Shown: piece by piece, positions 47,436 to 56,900 of the stretch
Numbering within the stretch: position 1 is the stretch's first letter
Layout: every line of letters begins with the position of its first letter
Source: Isoetes taiwanensis
Lineage: Eukaryota; Streptophyta; Lycopodiopsida; Isoetales; Isoetaceae
DNA length: 64,000 nucleotides
Direction of reading: 5' to 3'
Assembly (NCBI GenBank): GCA_021234155.1
Contig: JAJEKV010000062.1
Location: 5,148,497 to 5,212,496, forward strand
Translations under genes and position numbers: made by a program
The notes under the pieces: generated by a model
The model's input: only the letters and a program-made list of their open reading frames with translations
Databases searched by the model: none
Told to the model about the DNA's origin: nothing

Positions 47436-48655
47436 TTATGCTTCTCTACATCCCCTCCGCCGGATTTTCAAATGTGATTGGAAGTATAGGCACGATCTCG
47501 GCCGCATAGTTAACCGGGCCGGTTGTCGAAATTCATCTTTATCTGCTCCATCTGCTTTCTCATTTTCTCCCGCCTCTGCAGCGGATCCGAGGTAATTCGA
47601 CTTAGAGGTGGAAGCTTTATTTCTTGCACTACCTATCGGACCCCTAGGTGCCACCTCTAGCACTTTCTCGAAAAAAATATCAAGGAAGTCCTTGGCTTGA
47701 CCATCAGAGACTACACTTTGGCATTTCCTAGCTAGCTTCAGAGCTTCCCGCCCGACATAACCTCCAACATGAAACTCCCAACACGTTGACTCTAAAGGGC
47801 AGAAGGCTTCATTCAGAAAACTCGAAAGGGCCAAAGAAAACACGTACTTATTCAGCCTCCCCTTATGCGCAGTCAGTAGCTCATACTTGATTGGTGAATT
47901 AAGGACATGGTCGACCCAGTTTTCTTCTTCCTCTTCCTCTTCGTCCTCTATAAGGTCCACATCCACATCTGCAGTCCCTTTCCCTTTGTCTTCAGCATTG
48001 GATTCGACATAAAAACATTCTTCACTAGGGGTTCATCTAGCCGATAGCACTGCCAAGCAATCTTCTCACCTTCTGGTTTCCCCTTGAGTCTTTCATATTC
48101 TTTATCATCCGTAATGGCTATCATAAGGACTAGCACGTGTGAGATCTTACTTTCGGTACGGAACTCACTATCTTTGTTTTCATCTATCATTACGGCTTGC
48201 CTCATCACTTTAATGCATTCGAGATCATTTGCAGCAGATAGTGCATATGCGTAGGACATGTCGGAGTGGCAAACTGTCACGATGGTATAATGCATCTCAG
48301 TCGTAAAACCACCGCATGTGTTGAAGAAGGTGCTGTAATCATCTTGTGTCCATCTCGTGCCACGGCTATCAAGAACAAATAGAGTGATGTCGGTTGGCCC
48401 ATCACCCACGTCTGGTATGGCACACTTATAACCAGTGGACACCTTATAGAAAAAAGGAGACTCCTCTTCTGCCGTCTGTTTCACCAAAGCAACTTTTCTT
48501 TTTAGGTCAGACGCCACTTTCGTGTGAATCCCCTTTAGAGTTGCCACATTCTTCGCCTTTTGCTGCTTCACAAAATCTTTTAACCAAAACACATATTTCT
48601 TAATATCATCATTAGATACGTTGTACTTTTGCATTAAGCCTATCTCTGATAACAT
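47436..48655 (-). pseudogene. DNA methylase-like region (N6A/N4C type)
   Basis: Two frames. First (48655-47948, 235 codons): PTDITLFVLDSRGTRWTQDD at the position of motif IV, then YSTFFNTC..., MHYTIVTVCHS, the strand-helix-strand pattern that follows (D/N/S)PPY in this superfamily. Second (from about 48010): an acidic run, then CWEFHVGGYVGREALKLARK (47780-47720), which lies where motif I (FxGxG) and its helix follow in permuted type methylases. The motif IV sequence is DSRG, not DPPY, so the copy would probably be inactive. Frames join at about 48010 after a one-base loss. Confidence 0.5.
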
Positions 48656-49095
48656 GAAGTCTCCTGTAAGCCTTTGCGTGGACTTTCATATTTTTTAGCT
48701 ATTCGCAGGCATCTTCGAAAGATGTCAAGTGCTTTGCTGCAGACGTTTTCTTGTAGACAACTTCCTTTCTGATGCACCTCTCTAGGACATAGATTAACTC
48801 TGCATCATCCAATCCTTGTGCCTTCTTCATCTCTGTGACACCAAAATAAAAAATAGACGATCTTTATGAGAGAAACCCACGGACGAATCCGCAACTTCTT
48901 TTTCCAGATAGGCATCCCAAAATTGCTCCACTTTTCCCATACCTGGTCAGAAGAAAAAATAATATTGCAGGCATCCTTTGGCACCGTTTGATCTTCTGAG
49001 CCAGCAACTAATTCATCCCCTTTTTTCTTCTTTGATCTGGTGCTCTTACTCTTGTCCTCAGATATGGTTTGGCACGCTGTCCTTTCTAGTAATTT
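48655..49095 (-). pseudogene. linker exon between ParB-like and methylase-like parts
   Basis: In successive frames: a Ser/Lys-rich stretch (SEDKSKSTRSKKKKGDELVA), FWDAYLEKEVADSSVGFSHK, then GLDDAELIYVLERCIRKEVV and SAAKHLTSFEDACE followed by a TAG and LKNMKVHAKAY. The composition is coding-like throughout, but two frame changes and the stop show decay. Confidence 0.45.
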
Positions 49096-49254
49096 GAATT
49101 CGCACTCTTAGATTGCCCTTGTCCGGCTCGGCATTGGTCTCCCATATTCGATCCATTGATTACGAAAGCGCACGCCGAATCGCCCACATAACGACCGCAA
49201 AATATGGGCCGTTAGATAAATAAAATAGACAGTCAGCCAAAATAATAACAATAT

Positions 49255-49483
49255 AAATCGCTCAGCGCCCGGTGCGTTTTCGTTAATCACGGATTTACAA
49301 GAAACGCTGGGCGTGATTTCGCTTTGTAAATCCGCGATTAACGAAAACGCCACCGCTGGCGCGATTTGAAAGCTATAGGAAAATCGGCGCCAGCGCCGCT
49401 TGTAAATCCGGATTAACGAAAATGCACCCGCACGCATTTGGAAAGCTATAGGACATGCACATTAAAGCAGCCTGGCGCGGTTT
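49255..49483 (+). repeat. intron cluster of GCGC palindromes with nested inverted repeats
   Basis: Within the intron between 49520 and ~49100 lie about seven copies: AAATCGCTCAGCGCCCGGTG (49255), GAAACGCTGGGCGTGATTTC (49301), ACGCCACCGCTGGCGCGATT (near 49345), AAATCGGCGCCAGCGCCGCT (49381), AATGCACCCGCACGCATTT (49420) and CCTGGCGCGGTTT (49471). The sequence TTGTAAATCCGCGATTAACG (49324) is also present inverted at 49276-49300 and again, changed, at 49400. Confidence 0.75.
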
Positions 49484-49520
49484 GGAAGTTCCAGACTAGC
49501 TATGTGGGAAAATGAAATAC

Positions 49521-51301
49521 CTTTTGTATAGGAATGTCTTTTCCATATCATTCAGTAGCGCGCTAATTTCGGCTAATTCTGCTGCTGTTGTTGAGCCACT
49601 GAGGAACCGGCAATTTCTGACTGAGTATAGTCTATAGAATAACCGATTTCCGCTTTTTGTGCTTGATCGATCAAAACCTTCAAGCTTCCACCGAATCAAT
49701 CGGCCATCTATTATCATGAAGTGAATATCCGTGTTGCCAATGAAATCTTCAAGTTTATTCCGTGATCAACACCTTCTTCGCCTTCATATCAAAAGGCACC
49801 ACATCTCTTAGGCATTGGCACCGCCTGGGTTTTCAATCATGCTGTTGACTATTTCCATTGCGTGCTGCTTGTCGTATCTTCTGCTAACAAACATAGCTTT
49901 CGTGGACCTGAAAAGGCTGTCGACATTTACTGGATGCGTGAAGTTAAGGCCCAGTGGATACTTGTCAGCATACTTCTTGAGTTTGCTCATGGCCTCTAAC
50001 TGTCTCGCCTTATCGTCATCACTAGTCAAATCTGTAATGGGTAGAGCGTATGTTGTTTCCCTACCTCTAGAACTTGCATCTTCCTTCTCTTTTAAAGCTT
50101 GTAGGTACACACTAGCTGATGGCCTTGTACTGATTGCTCTTCTCACAGCTGAGAGACCTTCACATATTTTTTTTGGTGTCAATGGTTCACCACCTGACCA
50201 GCCAAATTTGAAGAGGTTATCTGCGGCCTCATCCGTTCTTAGGGCTGTCTCTTTAAAGGAACTGGCATTGCAGCGCTTTAACTTCTTCAATCCTTTTTTA
50301 TTTTTCTGACCCGCTTCAAGTAATACAGAACAATATGAATCGTCTTGTTCTTCGCATGTGATCAGAATACCTTGTTTCTTCATTTGATCTGTTTCCTTAA
50401 CTCTAGACATGAAAATAAGATCTGTCTTTCCGCTAGTCTTGAAGATCTCCACAAACCATTCAGAGCCCTCTGTTAGATCTTCTTCTGGACATGGAGGCTC
50501 TACCTGAGCCTTTATTATTCCGGTGGTATCATCCATGGTCACAACGTGTGCCAAATCTGCAACTGATACATCTTCCTCCGTTCTTGGTTTTTTCGGTGCC
50601 GATGTCCCTTGACCCTGCACAGGCTTTGATTTTCTTTTCACATTTTTAGAAGATCCTGAAAGTTACAATCATGTGGTGAGTAATGAAATCGCGCCGAGCG
50701 CGTTTTGATAGACGCCTTACTACGGAAAACATAAATGATATACAAGAAAAGTATCAAAGACAGCAAAAAACAATCATATCAGAGACGCTCTATATTATAA
50801 ATCGCGCCGAGTGCGTTTTTTAGAGAGGCCCTACAGACGCTCTATATTATAAGAGACATACTAGGCTACAAAAAAGACACATCCAAAGAGCTGGAGAATA
50901 CAGAACAAAACTATAAACAAACAAGTGCAAAAAACTATAACTAAACGGTCTACATTATACGAACTGGAGAATATAAAACAAAAAACACAGAGTACAGGAG
51001 AAGAATATAACAAAAAACACACAAAACAAGGTAGTACAAGCAGTAGAAATGACACAGAAACAATATAAAAAGTAGAAATAACACAGAGACAGTAGAAAAA
51101 TGATAAAAAACGACACAGACAGTAGACAAAACATAAAAATAACACAGAAACTGTAGAAATCGAGAAGAAATAGTAAATACCTGCCTCCTGAGTGCTGTCG
51201 ACCTGTTCAGAAACTTCCTGAGTGTTGGGCCGTCGCCCAACTCTCCCTCCGCCTCTCCCTCCGCCTCTACCTCTCGTTGCGCCAGATCCTCCGGACGCCA
51301 T
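49521..51301 (-). pseudogene. N-terminal part: basic leader and ParB/Srx-like domain
   Basis: A Gly/Arg-rich leader and a basic KRKSKPV...APKKPR stretch that could be a nuclear signal. After ~250 residues comes LNFTHPVNVDSLF, then MFVSRRYDKQHAMEIVNSMI (about 49900-49830). In other frames it continues with DVVPFDM, DIHFMIIDGRLIRWKLEGF and LSGSTTAAELAEIS. The order (pro-Val strand, R..E.I..SI helix, a gap, then a ..IIDG.. strand with a following helix) is that of the ParB/sulfiredoxin N-terminal fold, where the second block normally reads G(E/N)(R/H)R. Here it reads DGRLIR, so the nucleotide-binding residues are changed. Exon 2 ends at AAAAG|GTATTT. Confidence 0.45.
50685..50819 (+). repeat. 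two GCGC palindrome copies in intron 1
   Basis: GAAATCGCGCCGAGCGCGTT (50685) and AAATCGCGCCGAGTGCGTTT (50799), both inside intron 1 of the minus-strand gene, followed each time by (TTT)AGAGA/GATAGACGC-like sequence. Confidence 0.7.
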
Positions 51302-51779
51302 ATAGCTGCAATGTTCGAATGCAATGTTATGGGACGCGATTCAAATTTATACGTATGGGTGCATTATCTGAACCGTCAGATTGCTATCTGATTTTAAATT
51401 ACAATTTATCCCGCCTATATTAACCGCTTATCCCGCTCATTTCAAATTAAAAATTTAATTTCCTTATTAAAGCACATCCACGAATATTTATTTTTATTAT
51501 TTTCAATAAACGCCTATGTGGCACGCCGAATTATTCATTCGCCACCGAATTTTTCAAGAAACCGCATCAACTCGTCGACTTCTTCCGGTCGACCGCCTCT
51601 TCGCCTGATCAACTCGCCTCCTCGACTGATCGACCGCCTCGACTTAGCGATCGCCTCCTCGACTGATCGACACGCTATCATGTGGGCCGAACTATGGTGA
51701 GTGCTATCAGTAGGATTTGAAGACTGTTCTTGAAACATATTATATTATTGAAGACTGTTCATGTGAAATCATTCTTTTA

Positions 51780-52028
51780 ATGTTTTCAATTATCAACGTG
51801 GGAGAAGAATGCTATCTATTAACAGCAAACTTGAAGCGTCAACTTGGATTATGTAAAATCGAAGACCTAGACCCTGAATCTAAGTGCCATGGTGTCCCTC
51901 TTGGAAACAGTTTCTGTAAAGTTAGCATTATAAATTGCAACTATGAGGATGAAGCTCTTCCAAGAAGACATCCTGGTGGCGACACAATCGGGGAGAGCGT
52001 GGGCACATTTGTGGCATGGCCAAAATAA
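51780..52028 (+). pseudogene. DUF8039-like domain fragment
   Basis: Plus-strand frame: VGEECYLLTANLKRQLGLCK, then SKCHGVPLGNSFCKVSI and ending GDTIGESVGTFVAWPK. The pattern (GTG..., ...P.(G)..LG....V.I, ...G.T(I)G(E/D)..G..V.WP) is that of the DUF8039-type domain found beside plant DNA transposases. No transposase domain follows here. The same domain occurs in the element at 55.0 kb. Confidence 0.6.
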
Positions 52029-52337
52029 CGTCTAAAAAAGGTATGTACAGACCTTCTGATACAAAGAAGCTATAATTTATTAGATCTTAAATTATCAAAA
52101 GGTATGTATAACGAGGATAGTAAAAAAAAATGAATATATCATAATCTGCGTGATGTTGTGAATTTTGAATTCTTTTATGCTCTTTAGCCAGTCTTATCAA
52201 CCCCATGAAACTATACATTAACGAAAATGTATAGTTTCTTGGGGTTGGTCATACTGGCTGGAGGGCATCAAAGGATTCAATGTTTTCGACATTGCATATA
52301 AAAAAACATAATGAAATAAGCGAAAAGTATAAGCTGC

Positions 52338-52425
52338 GAAATTGCGCCAGGCGCGAGTTTGTATTTATATTCAAAAAAACTATATGTACATTTATCCTTC
52401 TGTGAAAATGCGCTAGGCGCGAGTT
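52338..52425 (+). repeat. two GCGC palindrome copies
   Basis: GAAATTGCGCCAGGCGCGAG (52338) and GAAAATGCGCTAGGCGCGAG (52404), at the 3' end of the minus-strand ORF 52813-52442. Confidence 0.7.
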
Positions 52426-52441
52426 CTTTCTGTACATATCT

Positions 52442-52813
52442 CTACAAAATGTCACATAGGCCCACTTCATTGGCCCAATACCGAGTAAAGTCCCACCTGT
52501 ACCACTGTGATATGACAGGTTCCTCCCATTCCCTGCGAATGTCGAGTCTCCAAATCAGAGTGTCCCGTCGATACTTGATACTCCTAATCAAAGCCTCATA
52601 TTTATTTGTTGGCATGAGTCTCACTAGGAGCATGAGGAGCCGCATAAATCTAGTGATGCGATGGTAGCATTCCCATGGCCCCTGATACAGACTGTCATAT
52701 GGCTTGTCCAACTCTCTTTGAATGTTTTGAACAACACAATTAAGTAGTATCTTGTATAGGGTCCAGCGTTGATAGTCGTCCAAGGGAAGTATATTCGAAC
52801 TAGAAGCAGCCAT
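52442..52813 (-). CDS. unrecognised 123-codon ORF beside the palindromes
   Basis: Complete ORF starting MAASSSNILPLDDYQRW. The protein is rich in Arg, Trp, Tyr and Leu, with predicted helices and the stretch RITRFMRLLMLLVRLM. It has no signal peptide or known motif that I can name. It shares the strand of the methylase-like locus, whose first exon starts 1.1 kb downstream on that strand. A palindrome lies just outside each end (52404 and 52899). It is one of the few unbroken ORFs in this region, which may mean recent origin, constraint or chance. Confidence 0.4.
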   Translation of the reverse strand: MAASSSNILPLDDYQRWTLYKILLNCVVQNIQRELDKPYDSLYQGPWECYHRITRFMRLLMLLVRLMPTNKYEALIRSIKYRRDTLIWRLDIRREWEEPVISQWYRWDFTRYWANEVGLCDIL

Positions 52814-52898
52814 GTGTAATGCACTAGAACGAGAGAAATTAACTAATTAGCAAATTATATTTCTCTCCCCAGAAAAAGATTCTAAATATACAAAATTC

Positions 52899-52962
52899 AA
52901 AACGCGCCAGGCGCGTTCACTATAGTGTTTTCTTTCATAGAAACGCGCCTGGCGCGATTTCG
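52899..52962 (+). repeat. two adjacent GCGC palindrome copies
   Basis: AAAACGCGCCAGGCGCGTTC (52899) and GAAACGCGCCTGGCGCGATT (52940). The first is nearly perfect as a palindrome; the second is its reverse form, 41 bases away. Confidence 0.75.
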
Positions 52963-53560
52963 TCCAATCTTATGTATGCAAGCAATCTTACGATATGCAA
53001 GCATATCTTATGATATTTCCTTGCCTAATGTTCTTTTCTGTTCTTGCATAGTCTGAACAGACTATTTTCCTTGTATCTAGAACAGACTATTTGTTTTTTT
53101 AAAACATTAGGGTAAGAACAGATAGGCAAGGAATATGAACAGATAAATGAAATAAGATAGAGCAATAGCAGATAGGAATCTTTTTTTTCACAGAAACGCG
53201 CCTGGCGCGATTTCGTCCAATCTTATGTATGCAAGCAATCTTATGATATGCAAGCATATCTTATGATATTTCCTTGCCTAATGTTCTTTTCTGTTCTTGC
53301 ATAGTCTGAACAAACTATTTACCTTGCATCTAGAACAGACTACTTGTTTTTTTAAAACATTGGGGTAAGAAATGTATAGGCAAGGAATATGAAACAGATA
53401 GGCAAGGAATATGTTCTTTTACGTTTCTTGCATAGTCCTAACAGACTATTTTGCTTGCATCTAGAACATACCATTTGATTTTCGAAAACATTAGGGTAAG
53501 AACAGATAAAAATGGCAATAACATTAGGCAAGGAATATGAACAGATAAATGAAATAGGAA
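52935..53560 (+). repeat. 253-bp tandem repeat, about 2.5 copies
   Basis: 52941-53193 and 53194-53446 match almost exactly, from AAACGCGCCTGGCGCGATTT through CAATCTTATGTATGCAAGC to GGCAAGGAATATG. A third partial, diverged unit reaches 53560. The GCGC palindrome begins each full unit. Confidence 0.85.
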
Positions 53561-54170
53561 TAGCAATATGAAATAAAATCTGTTCATAATGCTATTCCTA
53601 TTTCATTTATCCATATGTTCCATATTTCTAAAACATAGCCTCTTCTTAATGTTAACCTTGTTCTAATCTAAAGCATAGCCTTGTTCTAAAACACTTTCGA
53701 AATCCTAAAACACTTTCGGAATCCCTAAAACACATTCATTCTAACCCATTTTAAACATAACCCACTCATTCAATTATAAACCCATTCATTCTAACTTTGT
53801 TTGAAGCCGGAAGCCGAAGTTTGAAGCCAAGAAGCCGGAAAAATAGCCGAAGTTTGAAGCCTTCTTTGAATCGTAGAAGCCGATTAGCCGAGAAGCCGAG
53901 TAACTAAGCACCTAGCTCATTGCCCAATAAACATAGTAAAACATAATGCACCATTTTCATTTTTAAGAAATCTTATAATGCCTACCTTGTGTCTCGTTTA
54001 TCAAAGCTTTCTTTCCACTGGAAAGCCCTAGAATCGTAAGCAAGATCCCGCAAGAGGCTGTATCATAGTCAAAATTGTTATATCTGCATCCACATAAAAA
54101 AACAACTCAAAGACAAAAATCTTTACTTACATGCTAAACAGAGAATCGGAAGAAGGGCTTGCACTGCCAA
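53561..54170. other. no gene recognised
   Basis: Contains short direct repeats (GAAGCCGGAAG, AAGTTTGAAGCC around 53800-53910). No ORF. Confidence 0.45.
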
Positions 54171-54290
54171 ACACTGGAAAATTACTGGAAACACTGGAAG
54201 AACGGCGAGAACACTGGAAAATTACTGGAAACACTGGAAGAACGGCGAGAACACTGGAAAATTACTGGAAACACTGGAAGAACTGGATGA
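54171..54290 (+). repeat. 40-bp tandem repeat, three copies
   Basis: Units at 54171, 54211 and 54251 begin ACACTGGAAAATTACTGGAA and continue ACACTGGAAGAACGGCGAGA; the last ends AACTGGATGA. First two are identical. Each contains three ACTGGAA words. Confidence 0.9.
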
Positions 54291-54539
54291 AAAGGCGAAG
54301 GCGCCGGAGTGAAGAATGCAGGGTTTAGATTAGAAGAAGGCGAGAAGGCGCGCTTAGATTAGAAGAAGCCGACTTTAGATTAGAAGAAGCCGAGTTTAGA
54401 AGCAAGAAGGCGAGAAAGCGAGAAGGCGAGAAAGCATTTGCGAAAAGGCATGCAAAAATGGAAGAGGAAAAGTTGAAGAGGCATTCGAACTGCCTCGATT
54501 TTTGTTCGAAAATTAATAACTGCCGCGAACCATTAATAC

Positions 54540-54870
54540 CTATAAACCCATATTTTCATATGGTTTTTAAAAAAACATATTACCCATATGTTTGAAAAAC
54601 CATACCCATACCGTTGAAAAACCATATTACCCATATGGTTTTTAAAATAGCATCTTACCCTAATGTTTTAAAGAAAAAACCATTCTAACCCTAATGTTAA
54701 AAAAAAAAAACAATTCTTACTCTAATGTTATTAAAAACCATTCTTACTCTAAAGTTGTTAAAAAACCACACTCTTAAATATTTTGAAAAACCATATTACC
54801 CATATGGTTATATTTTAAAAAAGCATGTTACCCTAATGTTAAAAAAAAAAAACATTATGTTTGAAGGTTA
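54540..54870 (+). repeat. degenerate AT-rich tandem repeat
   Basis: Around ten imperfect ~30-bp units built on AAAAACCAT(A/T)TTACCCATATGG or ATTCTTACCCTAATGTT. The CCATATGG core is itself palindromic. Confidence 0.7.
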
Positions 54871-55149
54871 AAAGTGTTAGATTTAATCTTCTTGGTAAGG
54901 TTCTTTAGAGGTCTTTGTACAGTTTCAAAAGTATGTTTTTCTTGAAAACATGTCTTCCAGATGTTTTTTGAATGTACTAACTTATTTTATGTTTCTGTAT
55001 GTTTTAGGTCAATGGTATGCAGCAAGCTAAAGAAAGTACCCCTAATGATGGTCCTCAAGGAAAGGAAAAATCCCCAAATGATGCAGATGATGCCCAAGGA
55101 AAGGAAAAGACACCCAAGGATGACCCAAGGGAAGAATAATGTCAAAGAA

Positions 55150-55616
55150 AAGGATGAAAAGAAATTGTACTTTATAATCGAGTCGATTGGAAAAACAAGA
55201 AGGTCAACATCCTACATGAATGCAACAGAGAGGTAGTAGGAGAAGGGATTATTATTCTAGCAGATCCTATCAATGCAGTCAATGATCAAAGATTAGGGGA
55301 GGATAGGTTAGGTGTGGCAATCTCAAAATTATATGACAATTGGAAGAAAAAGGGGTCAGGTAAAGAGGAATGCCTTGCTTGTGTGAAGCAACTAAAGGTT
55401 GCAATGATTGTGGCATGGCCTAGGCACAGTATCCAATTGGAGAAAAACTACATGTTTCCTATGGATGCAGAACCATTGTCAATAAGGTTTACACAATGTA
55501 GCAAGAGGCCACTTCCATCTTTCAAACATTATCCCACCAAAAGGTGCAAGTCAGATTATGATTGTTCTCCTGAAGCTATGATGAAGGTTAGAGGAGGTGA
55601 ATGTTGTTGGGCTTAG
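55150..55616 (+). pseudogene. transposon DUF8039-like domain
   Basis: Frame: EGIIILADPINAVNDQRLGE, GVAISKLYDNWKKK and MIVAWPRHSIQLEKNY, ending in a stop at 55616. This is the second DUF8039-type domain in the window (compare 51780-52028). The Pro-Arg after W is as in the family. Confidence 0.6.
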
Positions 55617-56143
55617 AATGTTCACAATAGAGGAGTTGTTGGGAGCAAGAGCTACATATCAAGAACATAAGTGTGATAGTAGGAGAAATTTCATGTACAC
55701 CATATTTGGCTATGCAATTCAGGATGAAAGATCGAAGAAAAAAAGATTTCCATTGAACGGAAAGTGGATATGTTCGAAAGCATGGATGGCTATACAAGGA
55801 ATTCCAACCTCTTCCTGGCACAACTGGCAAAAGAGATATGAAAATGGAACTAGAATTGCATTGCATGGGAACACCGGCAAAGAAAAAGACCAACCTCTAG
55901 GACTATAGTCAAGCAAAGGAAATATTTGAAACGTATGTGGAGTTCAATGCAGAAAACATGCCACATAAGAGTAAGAAGGATGAACAGGGTAGAGTTGTTG
56001 TTGAGAAGAGATTGCTCATCCCATTGTACCCAGAAGAGCATACTAGAGGAAATAAATGCATTGCTTCGGGAACTTGGAGTAGCCTCTATATCCCAAAATT
56101 TCAGTTTTTAGTATGCTATGGAATAAGCATTTCAAGCATGTGA
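55597..56143 (+). pseudogene. transposon N-terminal region, two frames
   Basis: First frame: YTIFGYAIQDERSKKKRFPL, ICSKAWMAIQGIPTSSWHNW. Second frame: EIFETYVEFNAENMPHKS, RLLIPLYPEE. These pieces are in the expected position before the transposase domain of this transposon type; the frame break lies near 55905-55940. Confidence 0.45.
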
Positions 56144-56900
56144 CCATAGCAACTTCAAACAACTTTGCAAAGTGCAATTTGTGTGCTAAGCTGAAGGAGA
56201 CTCTTGATAAGACTGTGCAACCAAGTCTAAGGGCTAAGATAAGGGAACACATGAAGGACCATATGACTGATCAACTATCATGTAGATCAACTTATTGGAT
56301 GTGGAGGACCTTGTCTGCAATGGAACCTAATAACTGTCTATGTATTATGCATGACAAGATGGACCAGCAAAAGACTTGTCTTCCACAATTCAAGTACATA
56401 CCAAAGTCATGTGGAAGATCATACCCTTTGCAGATTTCAATGACTGGGGCAATCTTGCATGGCCAGTCTCAAACCTACTATGGGCATTACAGTTTGGAGT
56501 TGTGGAGTGATGGTCCAGATTTTCATATTGGGAGTATCATGAGGTGTTTAAGAAACTATGAGAATGGTTACAATGGTCACCTCCAGGACCCTACAGCTAG
56601 CCAGCCACTACATAGTGCATTGTTGGATGGAAACCCGAATAATATTGAAAAGTTTAGCAAGGCAAGGTTTAGGAGGCATGGACCTAATGAACATGTTGGA
56701 GCTTCAACATCTCGTGCTAAACCTCGAATGCCTAGAAGGTTGCTCTTGCAACTTGATAACCTGTCTTTGGCAAAATAAGAACAGTGGATGTTTTCTTTCT
56801 TATCCTACATAACAAACCGTGGGCATTTTTGAAAGGGTTAATTTGGGGTTTCTAATGCCCTACATACTCATGAGGATGTGGATGCATTATTTGGAAAATA
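56113..56900 (+). pseudogene. DDE-type transposase domain
   Basis: 222 open codons then a frame change. CNLCAKLKETL (possible metal-binding pair), the first acidic block IMHDKMDQQKT (Asp 84 of this frame), QISMTGAILHGQ and HYSLELWSDGPDFHIGSI, then LPRRLLLQLDN-like with the second acid/Asn position. The third block THEDVDALFGKY is in another frame at 56865-56900. The order D..., LDN, THEDVDALF is that of the DUF7869-type transposase core. The copy cannot be active as read. Confidence 0.6.

Larger units (their letters stand above)
46570..51301 (-). pseudogene. ParB/Srx-like + DNA methylase-like + HAD/FCP1-like locus, decayed
   Basis: Read 51301 to 46570. Exon 1 (51301-51181) starts MASGGSGATRGRGGGRGGGR and its donor CAG|GTATTT joins in frame to 50655. 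Exon 2 (50655-49521) is ParB/Srx-like. Further coding follows from about 49095 to 47253, then after a short intron from about 47160 to 46570. The visible frame breaks are small indels (for example near 49800, 49755, 48660, 48010, 46945), plus one in-frame TAG in about 48690-48710. The splice sites and single strand argue for one transcription unit. Whether it made one protein or two or three is unknown. I did not recognise it as any standard plant gene. The domain assignments rest on motif reading only. Confidence 0.6.

Noticed and set aside
49108-49437. 109-codon minus-strand ORF
   Set aside because: It is a translation of the palindrome-rich intron and carries no domain.
50861-51301. 146-codon ORF read through from exon 1
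   Set aside because: Beyond codon 40 it is intron sequence with low-complexity Phe/Leu/Val composition; a good donor site lies at 51181/51180.
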